Source: Chromobotia macracanthus
Taxonomy: Eukaryota; Chordata; Actinopteri; Cypriniformes; Botiidae
DNA: 64,000 bases
Direction of reading: 5' to 3'
Assembly (NCBI GenBank): GCA_036877525.1
Contig: JAZGTH010000072.1
Span: forward strand, 868,001-932,000
Shown in pieces: positions 27,796 to 41,320 of this stretch. The translations under genes and the position numbers were made by a program. Every line of letters begins with the position of its first letter. Within the stretch, counting starts at the first letter, position 1. A model generated the notes under the pieces. It was not told the DNA's origin. It was given only the letters and a program-made list of their open reading frames with translations, and did not search any database.

Positions 27796-30700
27796 ATGTT
27801 GTTTAATCCGACAGGGTTGGCCGAATGTTTACAGGAATGGGAAGATCTGGAAAAAGACTTTCAACAGGTCCAGGTAAGAGGTCCTTGTCCAGAATAGCTT
27901 GACAGTCATAAAATATTGGGTGTTAGTAATACACAATATATTGGGTGTATTATTATTTTACATACTTATATATCGGAATATTGTACTACGCTATTCATAT
28001 CTTACTGTATAGTTAGATTATAGTTCATCGGCAGCTGCTTAGCAACAACAGTGGAGCCATGAATAAGAAAGCAGATATTTCTAGTTTGTTCATTTTAAAT
28101 AATACATCATTTTTAAAATGCATTATAACACTATGTATTATATTTGTAATAAAACTGTGTTGTACAGGAGACGCATCGACTGTACAAACAGAAGCTGGAG
28201 GAGGTTTCGAAATTGCAAGACAGCTGTTCTTCCTCCATCGCCAGGCAGAGGAAAAAGTTAAAGGATCTCTCCGCATCCCTGGATGAGTTAGTCATTATTT
28301 TTGTGTGCTTTAAGATAGCTGTAAAATTTTAGAGATACGCTCTCTATATTCAAGCTCTTGTTTCTCTGTTGAGTGCAGAACCACAGTGAGTGAAGAAGAT
28401 GTAAATAAGATAGTGGAGATTCAAGACTCCATAAGAGAAAGACCTAATGTCTTCTTTGAAATGGAGGCGTTCCTGCCAAAGAAGAATGGGTAATGCAAAT
28501 GAGAGCATCAGATTTCATGACTGCCATCCCCTCTTATGTTTCAAATGCATGTATTTTTCCACATTTATGCAAATCAAGTCATGCAGGCCTGGATTTTCCT
28601 GGTCTTTTTGCATGCAGTGTTTACAACCAAATCCTGCAGAATGAATGTACGAGAACGAATTTCAATAACAGTTTGTTAATTCTGGTAATGTTCTGTGTGG
28701 TCTTGTAATTTGTTTTATGGAATACATGGAGTACTTTATCCTGTTTCTAATCCAGGTTATACCTCAGTCTTGTACTTGGAAACGTGAACGTTACACTCCT
28801 TAACAAACAGGCCAAGTAAGTAATCAAAACATGGAGAAGACTACAATTTCTCTGCCTTTTTGATTGAGTTTGAACATTAAGGTGTAATTAAGGTATAAAT
28901 TAAGGTAATTAAAAACATTAAGGTAATTAAGATATGACGTTAAGGAGTTGTGTCGTGTCTAACCTGATTTTATTTTTTCCATTATACAGATTTGCCTATA
29001 AAGACGAGTATGAGAAGTTCAAACTGTACTTGACTGTAATTCTCTTGTTGTTCTCATTTACCTGTCGATTTTTGGTCAGCTACAGGTATGGAGTCCAAAT
29101 GTTTCTGTATACATTTTATTAGTATTTTTAGAAGATTACCATGGAGCATATGTTTCACTGTATGCTACACTGAGTGCTACTATAATCAACTGAAATTTTG
29201 CTTTCTGTCTGCTTGTGTTTTCACAGGGTTGTAGATGCCCTGTTCAACTTCCTGTTGGTATGGTATTACTGTACATTGACGATAAGAGAGAGCATTCTCA
29301 TTAATAATGGCTCTAAGTAAGAAAATATGTAATAATTAAACAACTCCCTCCCTTTCTTTTTAACTACTGTAGTTTTTCTTGTAATAAAATATTCTAGGGA
29401 TTAGAACATTGTACTGAGAATGTAATGACAACCTGTTTAATACTCATTTATATGTGTGCTTTAGTGCAATATACTTGGCTTTTATTTCAGGATCAAGGGT
29501 TGGTGGGTGTTTCAACACTATGTTTCAACGTTTCTCTCTGGAGTAACACTGACCTGGTATGATTAACTTTATAACACTGTAAGAATTCTAGACACTTTGA
29601 ATTTAAACTGTGCAACTATTTTGATTAGGATTATAATGTTGTGTGTTATTAATATATTTTTATGGAATATTTACAATTAAATTTTATCGAGGAAGGAAGC
29701 ATGGTTTGTAGATATTTTTAAGAAAGAAAGAATAAAAAGAAAATGGGGAGAGATAGAGTGAGAGACATTTAAAGGGAATATGTGAATATCTGTTATACAT
29801 CAACTGTTACATCTGCCTCACAGGCCTGATGGTGAACTCTACCAGATGTTTCGAAATCAGTTCCTGTCGTACTCCATGTATATAAGTAAGATCATAACTT
29901 AGTACTGCTATCTTACTGTTAAATGCCTACATGCAAGCCTATCAAAGTAATAATGATTTATTGTTTTCCTTATTCATTTATTCTTTATTTTTGTTTCTCA
30001 TTCAGATTTTGTTCAGTTTCTGCAGTATTACTATCAGAGCGGCTGCTTATATAGACTTCGAGCTCTGGGTGAAAGACACAACATGGACCTCACAGTTGGT
30101 GAGTCCCTTATGATGTCACATATACAGCTATTAACCGATGAAATGCTATTTTTGCATGTGTTTGACCTTGTGTTTTGTGCTCAGAGGGGTTTCAGTCCTG
30201 GATGTGGAGGGGTCTGACCTTTCTCCTGCCTTTCCTTTTCTTTGGCCATGTAAGTTTGATGGTAGTTTTGGAAATCTTGGGTTATTTCACAATAAATGCA
30301 CTCATATTGGGCAAACAGCCATGTTCCTGTTTCGTGGGCCTGTAATTGTGGTAAAGACTTTATACAGAGGCACAGAGAGGAATATGTCAGTCTAAGGCTG
30401 TAACTCAGTTGGTATTATCATTGTATTAATCTGTAGTCCAATCACAGCACTAAGCTTTAAATAAAAGAAAAGTATAGAAATGTTTAAGTTTTTAGTAAAT
30501 ATTATTAAGAACTGGTGGCTAATATCTAGGTTTGATGGATATACAGATTTTAATTGAGGCTAAATTTACAATCTTGCAATGCTATGAATGTTATGATAGT
30601 AGTATACTATAGACCTAATGGCCTTATTTTGTGTGTTCAGTTTTTCCAGCTTTATAATGGAATTACACTCTTCCAAATGGCACAGCTTCCAGAATGGAAA

Positions 30701-30956
30701 GAGTGGCAGGTCAGTGTTTTGTTCATAGTAATTAAAAATATTTAAAGCATGTGGATATACTATAATGCGTTCAGTATTTCAGAAAAAAGAATTTAACTTG
30801 TAAATCTTAATACACAGATTTTGTTGTTTTGAATCTTTTTTTCAGGTTCTCATGTGTGGCTCAACGTTCCTTGTTTTGTTCATGGGAAACTTCTTCACTA
30901 CTCTCGGTGTTGTTTACCACAAATACATGGATCAAGATAAGACCAAAGCTTTATGA
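27796..30956 (+). CDS. tmem120a: Transmembrane protein 120A
   Basis: Multipass protein of the nuclear envelope and ER, also called TACAN or NET29, structurally related to ELOVL elongases with a bound CoA in published structures. Exons: 27796-27873, 28168-28286, 28379-28489, 28756-28815, 28990-29085, 29227-29316, 29491-29556, 29824-29885, 30006-30098, 30185-30249, 30641-30709, 30846-30956, giving 339 residues (human 343). The N-terminal part (about 1-70) is coiled coil (RLYKQKLEEVSKLQ). Family blocks follow: MEAFLPKKNGLYLSLVLGNV, FAYKDEYEKFKLYLT, TLTIRESILINNGS, IKGWWVFQHYVSTFLSG and the WMWRGLTFLLPFLFFGH membrane segment. An ATTAAA signal at 30984-30989 may end the transcript. The C-terminus is short and basic (DQDKTKAL). 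Confidence 0.95.
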
Positions 30957-30989
30957 AGTTAGCACAACGGCACTGATCTCTTTATTAAA

Positions 30990-31735
30990 GCAATTTGGGT
31001 TTTATATGAATGTTTTGTGAGTGTAAAAATGTATGTAGTTTTAGTACATGTTCAAAGACAGGTGTAACTGCTGTTTGCTGTTCAGTCTGGCTATCACTTT
31101 CTGTAAATGTGATATTTATCACAATACAAAAAGAATGAATAGTTTTGCCATAAACTCAAATATTTATTATATTGTTCTTATTTTGTTAAATGGCTTTCAG
31201 TGTCGTGAAGTCTTTTATTTCATAAGTAAATGAAAAATCCTGACCTCAGAATCTCAAAACTGTGCATGTGTGTTTTGAATTACAGTTAAGGCTTAAAGAG
31301 AAGGAGTGGCAATATTTGATTAAGAGAACCAGCTAGATTAATAATGTGCTTAAGCCAGCACAGTTAATAATATTAATTGCCATTGTGCCACAGTGTCAAC
31401 ATAGGACTTTTATTGGACTGCTCAATTGTCTACGCCTATGTTTGAATAAGGTAAAATGTGTATGCAGGGAAAGGGACAAATTTTCGACATATGGAAGTCA
31501 AACAGAAAAGGAAAGTACATGTTAATATACCCACAATATTTTCAATAAATGAATTTGTTAGCAATTCGTCCACGATTGGTAAACAGAACGTGAACGCTAA
31601 ATATTTCTATTCTTGATAATGTAGGGAAACTTTTGGTTTGAAGAAACGTAATCGCGTGTTTAAAACATTTCAACAACCAAAGATGGGAAAGAATTTGTTG
31701 TCATTTATTTCTACACGCAATGTTGGGGAGTTTTT
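30990..31735. other. Intergenic, tmem120a to por
   Basis: AT-rich spacer without a supported gene. It ends in the por promoter segment. A second AATAAA near 31543 could be a distal tmem120a polyadenylation signal. Confidence 0.5.
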
Positions 31736-31809
31736 AGCTCGTGACTGGCAACCCGACGTTTTGCTGTGACGTCATTTTGTATCAGGCGACGAGCGCGAGA
31801 AAAGCGGAG
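31736..31809 (+). promoter_or_regulatory. por: por promoter and untranslated exon 1
   Basis: A perfect palindromic cAMP-response element TGACGTCA sits at 31767-31774. A purine-rich exon follows, ending in a consensus donor GCGGAG|GTATGT at 31809. The por start codon lies in the next exon (acceptor ATAG at 32830), so an untranslated first exon is needed and this is the best candidate. Confidence 0.6.
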
Positions 31810-32839
31810 GTATGTGCGGTAATGCATGCTATCATTAGTGGACGTTGAAAGAAAGAAGGGGGATATATTGTCAGTAATTTAATAACGTTAACTGAGAGCC
31901 GAAGCGAATCTGATATAATAGCCTCTGACACTTACACAGAAAAGTGTTTGTGAATGTCTGATCCGCTAAGCATGTGCCTGCATCTCACAGCTTGTTTGTA
32001 AAGTTATAACACATCCTTACATTAGTTACATTAGCTCCCAGAATAAGCTCCGATTCCACAATTACAGTGTGTTGTGCAGTGTGCTTTCAAATGCTAAAAA
32101 CTTCTGACATAATTGTCATATGTTTGTGCATTTCGTAATACATTTAATACTTTGTGCACGTCTCAAACAAAAGCTAAAGTTGCTGTCATTTATAGCTACT
32201 TTCACTTTTTTCTGGCATTTATATAAATAAAGGCTATGGCGGTACTGATAATTTTGTAAAATATGTGGTTCTTATTTGTTAGCGTGACTAGGGCTCTTTG
32301 AAAAGGATAGTAAGGACGTTTTATTGCATTGTTGTTATTTACAAAGTTTCATTGATTGTGTTATGGATTAATGCAGTTAGATGAGGGATGATGTCATGAT
32401 GCCTTTACATTGAGTTTTCAAAAGAGGGCACAAACGTCAAAATGTTATATTATTGTCGATTTTGTGTTTTGTAAAATTAGACATGTTATTAAAGATTGTT
32501 ATTTAGGCAATGAGATACAACAACCATATACGGTTTACAAGTGTTTCGTTTTGTCACTTAAACTGTCTGGTATTACGTCACCCCCTTAGAAATAGTCATT
32601 TTAGTTCAATCTTACCAATCTTCGGTTTTACCAACGTGACATTTATAGTCAAATGTGACCTGAGTAGCCTTTAATGATGTTTATTAGAATCATATAAGTA
32701 CTAATAATATAATACTAATATCATATAAGTAGAATAATAAGTACTGTCAGTGTTACGTCAATAAGATTGTTGACTAACATAGAGTGAATCAAACAATTTG
32801 GTTTGCTGACATAACTGCTTTTTACCATAGTCCATAAAT

Positions 32840-35800
32840 ATGGAGGACACAGAATCCCACATGCTGTCCAATCTGGACCCGGATCCAGAATCGCTCTTCA
32901 GCTCTTTGGACATCTTCCTCTTCTCACTCATCTCTGGGCTGCTAATCTTCTGGTTCTTCTTCAGAAGGAGACCAGAGACTGTCCCAGAAATAAAGACTAT
33001 CACCACTACAGTGTAAGTGCCTGTTTTACCCACTCCCCCCATTTGTCCTCCAGGGGGTAATATTTTACCCACACAAATATTTCTGCATGGTCGAAATGAA
33101 CTTGATCAGAGCCACATTTTACTAAATACTGAGATGGGAACATTTGTAGGCTATAAAGCTAGAAGCACATTTAGCTGTTCTGCTCCGCAAAAGTATACAT
33201 TTAAACACTCAAAGAACAATAATGGACTTTCACTGCGGCATTCATAGCTAAAATTGTGGGAATCAAATTTTCAATAATATTTTTGTTGGAAAGCCTCTCT
33301 ATAGTTCCTCTCTCTGTAGACCTTTGGCCTCGTTCGAACAAAGCATCATTTCTGCACCATGGCTTGTTTCTAAAGCACTCTGTGGTTATGTTAGTCATGG
33401 GTTTCAGCATTGCAGAGTGTTGACATCATGGGACAAAGAGAATGTGCATGCATTACATTCTGTTTCAGTGTTATGGTCCTTTGCGACTGAGACACAGTGT
33501 GTTTACACAGTGGTCATGTGTCATTGTGCAGACTGTTCAGTGATAAAGCTTGTTTTGGTTAACACAGAGAATAAGCGTCACACATATTTGCATATAAATG
33601 CTATTGGTGTTAGGGAATTTTCTATTTAGTGTCTAGGATGTTGGTATGTCAATGCTTTTCAATGCTTCTTAATGAGATCAAACATTAAACTTGATGTATA
33701 TGAAGGTGTCCTGTATAGTGAACATAAAAAGTTATATATATATATATATAAAGGTTTTGAAAATTATTAGGTAGCCTCGTCCTAAACTCATTCATTGGCT
33801 GAGACAATGTTGCTATGTCGGGCTATAAAATATTAAAAAACACTAAAGAGCCACAGAAATTACAACCTGGGATCAACCTACAAATCAGATTATGAATGTC
33901 TCTTTATTATGCTGAGATATAGGACAAAGTATTGTTACATTTAAAAAAATGTTACACTTCTCCTTTAAGAGCTACTGACTGTTGGTGATGAACTCACAGG
34001 ATGTTATTGTTCCAGTGCTCCTCGTAGACCTTGCTAGTCAATTGTTTGTAGTGTTGTACATTGCACTTATGACCCTCTCTGCGCTTATTAACAATAGAGG
34101 CCTCTGAAAGAGCGATAGATAAAGAAAAAGAATGGAGAAGGACATGATGTGAACCTGAAGAACTGTAAAAGCCAGGAAGAGATGTTTGGAGAACAGGAAA
34201 GGATAACCACTTCCAATTCTCTCTCTGCACTTCCTTCAACCTGGTTCACATTACTCGTGTGCTGAAGGACTGTGGCCGGTCCAAACTGTATTGCCAAAGT
34301 CTGAAACAACTGTGCTGTTCTTTCTGTTTAAGCGTTTCAGTTACATTTATTGATAAAGTGGCATCTGCAGTTATAAAGCTGTTTTATATAAACAGACTGA
34401 CATCCAGACATGTGTTGCTTTTGTTTTAGTGCTCTGTTTGTGTAGTTTTATATACATATTTTATTACACTGGGAAAGGATGTCTGGTTGATTTCTCTGTG
34501 TGTTTACTTTGGCAGGGGCATTTAAATTTTTTGCACGCCTGTGGGCGTGCATTTGTGTTTACTTAACTATAGTTTGGGGACAGCTTTGTCCCCAGAAATT
34601 TGTTAAATATGACACAACCTCTTTTTGATGTCATTTAGGAGCATCCTCATTTGGAAAAATGATTCATAAATAATTTTTGATTGCTAAGTCAAATAATTTA
34701 AATATTAAAAAACGTATGCTTATTCTTTAATTGGAAATAGGGTTTGAATCATGGCAGTCTTAATAACTATAGTGTGTGTGTTTGAGATGCAATCAGATGG
34801 GGGTTTAGTAACACTATTGTGCTGCAGAGATTCATGGGAAATGTTCTTGTTGCTCTGCAACCACTTTGCTCTGGCCAGATGCTGAGAGAGAAAGAGAGAA
34901 TGAGCGAGCGAGCGAGCACGTCTGAATACCCTGCCTGCCTCACTCCCCTTTTCCCTGTGTTAAAGAGCTATGTGTTTTCAGGAGAGCCTTCTAATGAATT
35001 TCTGCTCAATCCAAAGGACTTTATGGGAACTTTAAACTCTTGTTCTGAACCTCAGAGAGGTGATTCTGCTCTGTATGCTGAACTCTAGAGAAACGGATCT
35101 TCTCTCCCAGTCATGGGATGCATGTTCTCTTTACCTCAGGACAGACTGGCAGCTGCAGAGAGGTTAGTCCAGGACAGATGGGTCTTTTGATGGGTCTATA
35201 AATGAAGAGTGTTTGTATTATGTATTGATGGATATATAGGTGCTGATTATTTGCTGTAGAATTGCAGTGTTTCTCATGTTCTGTTTATGTTGCCTTTGTA
35301 TCCATCTAAATTGATTTGTGTTTTAACTCTTAAGTAAAAATATTAAGATTAAACTTTGTCAGTAGTGATTATGTAATACAAAGTTAGCAAGTACAGCACA
35401 ATTAAAAAGTTTGTGATCTTCGTGTGCGCAAAGATTATTTCGAGAAATGTCTAGTAAAATTCTGCATTACAGATTTGTTTACTTTGTTTATCTACATTTT
35501 TATTGTATATTATTTTATTTTTATTCTTTTTTTATTTTATTTAGTATCGAAAAGGGCACAATAAGGAGTAGAAACCATATATAATTAATATATGCACACA
35601 ATTTCAAGCACGTTTTTTCATGTTGTGAACTACCATCTGCTCTTCAGTACAGTACATGTGTAAGATGGCTGTTGTGGTTTTCATTAGTTAACAATGAGGG
35701 AAAGCAGACGTGTTCTGATGCTCTGCTGTTCTCAGAACAGCGAGAACCTCAGGAAACTCTCCTGTGTGGAAAAGGCCAAGAAACGAGCATGACTCAGTTT

Positions 35801-38800
35801 CATATTCATTACCAAAAGCATTGGCCTGGTGTGTTATTTTCCGCTTTTTACGCATGTGTTCTTTCTTCAGAGCTTCACCCGTTCGTGAGACAAGCTTTAT
35901 TGAGAAAATGAAGAAAACTGTGAGTTTTCTAAATTAATTTTACTACTACTATTTTTAAAAATATTTGACCCAAAAGTGACCTTCTTGAACAACAAAACAT
36001 TAACAGAATTCAAAATATTTTTGATTTTCATGTCTTTGTGACCTACTGTTCTAGAACCGAAACGTTGTGGTGTTTTACGGATCTCAAACAGGGACAGCTG
36101 AGGAGTTTGCTAACAGACTGGCCAAAGACGCCCATCGCTATGGTATGAAAGGGTTGTCAGCTGACCCAGAGGAGTATGACATGGTACTTTGAAAGTTACT
36201 GCTACCTGTTTGATTACAGTTTTATACTTTTAATGTGTGCTTTTTAATCATTTTAACATCTCAATCCCAGTCTGAGCTCTCTAGACTGAAGGAGATTTCA
36301 AATTCCATGGCTGTGTTCTGCATGGCAACCTATGGAGAGGGAGACCCCACTGACAACGCCCAAGAGTTTTATGATTGGATGCAGGGCACTGATGATAGCC
36401 TGGAGGGGGTTCATTTTGCGGTGAGTGTTTAGTCAATATCAGTCAAGCTGCTGTTTTCAAGATCTCCTCCTGAGGCCACTTAAACATATTACAGAGTTCA
36501 AGAGATTACATTCGTCAACCTATGAGCATCGTCCCAATTCCATCGTCCCAAATACTTTTTATTGACCGGTACCCATTTCCTTGGCAGTATAGTTCTTAAC
36601 TAGCTCATGCCTGAGGCTGTCCCATATTAAGGGGCCCATGGAATCCTCATCACTTCTTCCTCACCAAATGGAAACATCTGGCCTTGCCAATTAAAGCTGG
36701 AAGTTCATCCCAGCGGAACCTCTCTTAGCAGGACTGCTTCAGATGGAGCTAGATCACTGGATCCTCTGACACTTTGAGTCTGGAGACATGGTTGTCCAGA
36801 CACAGCTTGAGTTGGACTGGTATTCTGGAAGAGAGCCTTGTGGTTTCAGCCTGGAGTTCTTCAAATCTTTAATGTGGTTTTGGTGGGGCAGGATGATAAA
36901 ACATGTGGTTGGAAACATCACTGCAGTATTACCAGACTGTAGGGCAGGCTAGACAAGCAGAGAAGGTTATTAGGAGGGCAAGATATTGCAGACAAATTCA
37001 TGTATTTATATCCTACTGCAATATCAGTTTGGCACATTAAAGAGGTTATATATAAATTTCTAAATGTTATATGTATTCTGTGTGTTATATATATTTCATA
37101 ATATTCCTGTTTTCTGTGTTTTATTCATTATATGTAAAGCTGCTTTGAAACAATGCAACATTGTAAAAACGCACTTTATAAATAAGTTTGAATTGAATTT
37201 TCCACCGAGGGTTATTCTTCTGACTGCACCAACACAGTCATAATTTAGTTTAAAATTTTCTGTCATACTGTCCATATACTGTCAATTGTACATTGACGCC
37301 TTCTATGTAAAACACCTTTATAAAATGAGCAACAGTGTTTACTGGTTAAATAAAAGATGATCTTTGCTTTTAGGTTTTCGGTCTAGGAAATAAAACCTAT
37401 GAGCACTTCAACGCCATGGGCAAGTACACAGACAAGAGACTGGCTGAACTGGGAGGGAAGAGGGTCTTTGACCTGGGACTCGGTGATGATGACGCGAAGT
37501 TAGTAAATAATAACTTTAGATTGAATAAACAGATGTTTCTGCATGCATATCATTTTTATGTAGATGCATTCTGTCCTCCTGTTTCCATTGCTTGCCCTTA
37601 CAACCTACTCCTAAATCATTTGAAGCTTGGAGGAGGATTTCATCTCTTGGAAGGAACAGTTTTGGCCTGCAGTGTGTGAGTTCTTTGGGGTGGAAGCCAC
37701 AGGAGAAGACAGCAGGTATGATGTTTCTCATTCATTCTCAATGTGATGGTTTTGTACACTAATCAAGATGGAACATTATAACGCTGTATATCTTACATTG
37801 CTTTGTCAGACAGTAGCATAAATTAATGTACAATAGGCAAAGCACACCATCTGTAGCTTTTTGGTGTGGGGTTCATTTGAGGCTTCAAGGTCTCATCTCC
37901 ATATTAGAGGGACGAAATCCATTTACCATGTGATGCTTTGAAATGGTTTTTGCATCTTATTAAACATCTTAGGTGTTTTGAATGATTTAAATGCAGGCTG
38001 GCATGAGATCTCCATTCGCTTTTGTGTTTTCAGCATTCGGCAGTTTGAACTGGTGGTTCATAATGACGTCAACATGAATCAAGTGTACACTGGGGAGATG
38101 GGGCGGATTGGAAGCTTTCAGACACAGAAACCGTGAGTTTAGCCCTTTCAACTTAGCGATCAGATGATAGATCAGTCCGATGTTTCAAAACATCATACGT
38201 CTGCGTATGATTGGAGTTCTGTGGACAAATACAATTGTGATTCTTCATGCTATTGTATAAGTAATTCATATTTGTGATTACAGCTGGACTAGTATTTTGA
38301 CTTTGTTGTTTTTGTACTGTAGACCTTTTGATTCAAAGAATCCTTTCCTTGCACCTGTTACTGTAAACCGTAAACTGAACAGAGGAGGAAACCGACACCT
38401 GATGCATTTAGAATTGGATATTTCTGACTCTAAAATCAGGTACAGTTAAACATTTTAATGAAAATCTGAAATGCTGAAACATAGTCATTTGTTGTCTGCT
38501 AATATAATGTGTATGATGTATTACAGAAATAAGCCACAAAAGGATGTGTTGTACATCAGTGATTTTCTCATGGTTACTACTGATGTAACAGAATTGCAAA
38601 ACATACTATATATAGAACATGAACTGATACAGTAAGCAGAAAACAGTACGTTACTGTAATGTCCACATATCAAACACAATATTGACAAACCTTTCATGCT
38701 CCACTCAGATATGATGCTGGAGACCATGTTGCAGTTTACCCCACAAATGATGTGACAGTGGTCAGCAGACTAGGAGAGAGACTTGGCGTAGATCTGGACG

Positions 38801-40578
38801 TCATCATGTCTCTCAAAAACCTGGATGGTATCACATGATCTGTAATCTTACTGTAAACATATAAACTATAACATGGCCATACATCTGCATTAGAATGTGC
38901 TATGGAACATATTGTGTTTACATTTCTCAGAGGAGTCTAATAAAAGGTACCCATTCCCATGCCCGACGACATACCGCATGGCGCTGATCCATTACTTGGA
39001 CATCAACAACCCGCCCCGTACAAACGTGCTGTATGAGCTAGCGCAGTACGCCTCTGATCCCAAAGAACAAGAAAATATGCGCAAGATGGCCTCTGCATCT
39101 CCGGAAGGAAAGGTTGGATTCACTCCTATTTACTGTTGAGGTTTATATCAGATGTCCAGAGAAAACAAGACCTTCTGTTTACCATCTGAATGTTCCTTTT
39201 AGGCTCTGTACCAAAGTTGGGTTGTGGATTCCGAGAGGAACATACTGTCTATTCTGGATGATCTACCATCTCTACAACCACCTATAGACCACCTGTGTGA
39301 GCTTCTGCCTCGACTTCAAGCTCGGTACTATTCCATCGCGTCCTCCAGCAAGGTGAGACCAACTGTTTTCTCCTTGATTTAAAAATCTTCAATTAGAAAC
39401 TTCTTGAGGTTGACACAAATACTGCTGTGCCTCATTTCAGGTGCATCCAACCGCTGTCCACATCTGTGCTGTGGTAATAGAGTACACCACCAACCTGGGA
39501 AGGGTCTTTAAAGGTGTGGCCACCAACTGGCTTAAGAACAAAGTTGTTACTGATAATGGCCACAAACCCACTGTTCCAATGTATGTTAGAAGATCCCAGT
39601 TTCGTCTGCCGTTCAAACCCAGCACTCCTGTAGTTATGATCGGGCCTGGAACTGGCATTGCCCCCTTCATGGGCTTCCTCCAGGAGAGAGCATGGCAGAA
39701 AAAACAAGGTATGAATTTGAAAGTGATTTGCTTTAACAAAGATACTAGGGTCAAAATATTAGTGTGGAGCTGCTTGTATACAAATGTTTGTAAAATGTTT
39801 GATAATAATCACAGAAAAAAGACTTCCTTAAGATACAGAAAACATTTAGTTTTTGCTTTTTGTTTCAGGGAAGGATGTTGGTGAAACAATACTTTACTTT
39901 GGCTGTCGCCATAGGAACGAGGACTTCCTGTACCAGCAAGAACTAGAGGATTTTGAGAGGGCAGGTGTACTGACACAGCTCAATGTGGCCTTTTCCAGAG
40001 ATCAGCAGCATAAAGTGAGTGGCATATTGGAAAATGAGGAGTTTAAAAATAGTGCATCTTTAAACATTAAATCATGTCAAAAAATAAACATTCAGAAAAA
40101 TGATCTTCAGTTTTTCGTAGTATAAATTGAAGACTTATATAACTCTGTGGTCTCTGTGTTGTTTTTACAGGTCTATGTGCAACATCTTATGAAGAAAAAC
40201 AAGGACCATTTGTGGAAGCTTATTCATTCGAATAATGCCCATATTTATGTTTGCGGGTGAGAACCAAAAGTTGAATCTACATCAAAGACAATCCATACTT
40301 GTTACTAACTGGCAGGATTTAGGTGCAGTGATAACAATCTCTTTAAATGCTCTTTAAAGACCACAGTGACTTTTATGTTACTATTAACATAATTGTTTGC
40401 ATATGTAATGTGATATGTAACATGTCTCTGCAGAGATGCACGTAACATGGCTCGGGATGTCCACGCTGTTTTCAATGAGATCGCGCAGGAGGTGGGTGGA
40501 CTGATGCATGCTCAGGCTGTGGACTATTTCAAGAAACTCATGACCAAGGGCCGTTACTCACAGGATATCTGGAGCTAA
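32840..40578 (+). CDS. por: NADPH-cytochrome P450 oxidoreductase
   Basis: ER-anchored diflavin enzyme that passes electrons from NADPH via FAD and FMN to microsomal P450s. Exons: 32840-33012, 35871-35919, 36055-36183, 36271-36420, 37374-37498, 37626-37715, 38034-38132, 38323-38439, 38709-38827, 38931-39112, 39203-39352, 39441-39708, 39869-40014, 40171-40256, 40434-40578, giving 675 residues (human about 680). Exon 1 encodes an acidic N-terminus and one membrane anchor (FLFSLISGLLIFWFFF). The FMN domain has YGSQTGTAEEFANRL (from residue 82) and CMATYGEGDPTDNAQ. FAD binding RYYSIASSS is near 453-461, NADPH binding GPGTGIAPF at 529-537 and YVCGDARNMARDV near 625. The C-terminus ends Asp-Ile-Trp674-Ser, with the FAD-stacking Trp. 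All key residues look intact. Polyadenylation signal AATAAA at 41297-41302. Confidence 0.98.
33013..35870 (+). other. por: por large intron
   Basis: Separates the membrane-anchor exon from the rest. It contains a short (TA)n run near 33735, two tight inverted repeats at 34533-34593, a GAGC tract near 34906, and a candidate alternative first exon at 35113-35162. Other open frames here are short and lack family resemblance. Confidence 0.55.
35113..35162 (+). CDS. por: Candidate alternative first coding exon of por
   Basis: An ATG with G at -3 and G at +4 opens MGCMFSLPQDRLAAAE plus two bases of the next codon, then a donor-like AGAG|GTTAGT. The main first coding exon also ends two bases into a codon, so this exon would join the por exon at 35871 in frame and give a reductase without the membrane anchor. 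The start fits the N-myristoylation pattern (Gly2, Ser6) with a Cys3 that could be palmitoylated. No transcript evidence is available; it may be coincidence. Confidence 0.3.
36600..37199. repeat. Interspersed repeat in por intron
   Basis: Ends with the familiar cyprinid tail AAAGCTGCTTTGAAACAATG followed by ACTTTATAAATAA and TTGAATTGAATT. The upstream part (CACTGGATCCTCTGACACT and similar) belongs to the same type of element. It is non-coding; the left boundary is approximate. Confidence 0.55.
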
Positions 40579-41320
40579 ACAAACTGATGAGCCAATACCT
40601 GCCAATTTACCTCAGATGTGTTATTTCTTCACAACTGAGAATAGCTGGAGATATAACACATCACTCATGTTTTGTGTGTTTGCATTTACCTGGACTCATT
40701 TGTTGCTGTCAGTGTTTCAATAATATAAGGGAGTTTGGATGCACGGCTCAGTAGTACTTCACCATCACACCAAATAGTTTAAATAGATTTTTTTCTTTGA
40801 ATTTTGCTTATGTAATCTGAAGTAATGTAATCTTTACTTGTTTGAAAACAATATAATACAAACTACTACAAATTTGTTTTTACCGAATTGGATGTTCATG
40901 TATGTGTAGGGCATGGATGCAAAATGTTCCTTCTTTTCAATTGCATTCTTATTAAATATTGTGTTTGGCTATTTGTTGTTTTATCCCTGTGGTGTAAGAC
41001 TGCAAACATTACATTTCTGGGACTGTTCTGTATTCTTGAGCTTTAGGTGTCTGTTTTGTAACCTTGTAAATAGAAGTAACATTTAATGCATTCACAGAAA
41101 TCAACAATTTTAGGCCAGTACTTTTTTGTAATTTGATGTTCCATAGTTACCACTTGGCTTATTTATTGTCTATTTTGCCACTCATCTCCAGTTTTTATGC
41201 ATTCATTCTAGGAAACACTATGATGAGTAGTTGCGAATGGGCAGTTATGCAATTAACATGACTTCCATCATTGCTTTACTGTTATATAATACCAGTAATA
41301 AAGTGTTACATTATTAAATG
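40579..41320 (+). other. por: por 3' UTR
   Basis: Non-coding tail of por up to just past the AATAAA at 41297-41302. Several TGTA and TTTTGTT stretches are seen. No open frame of note. Confidence 0.65.

Noticed and set aside
34819..35088. 89-codon plus-strand frame in the por intron
   Set aside because: No family resemblance, and no splice donor that would place it in phase with por.
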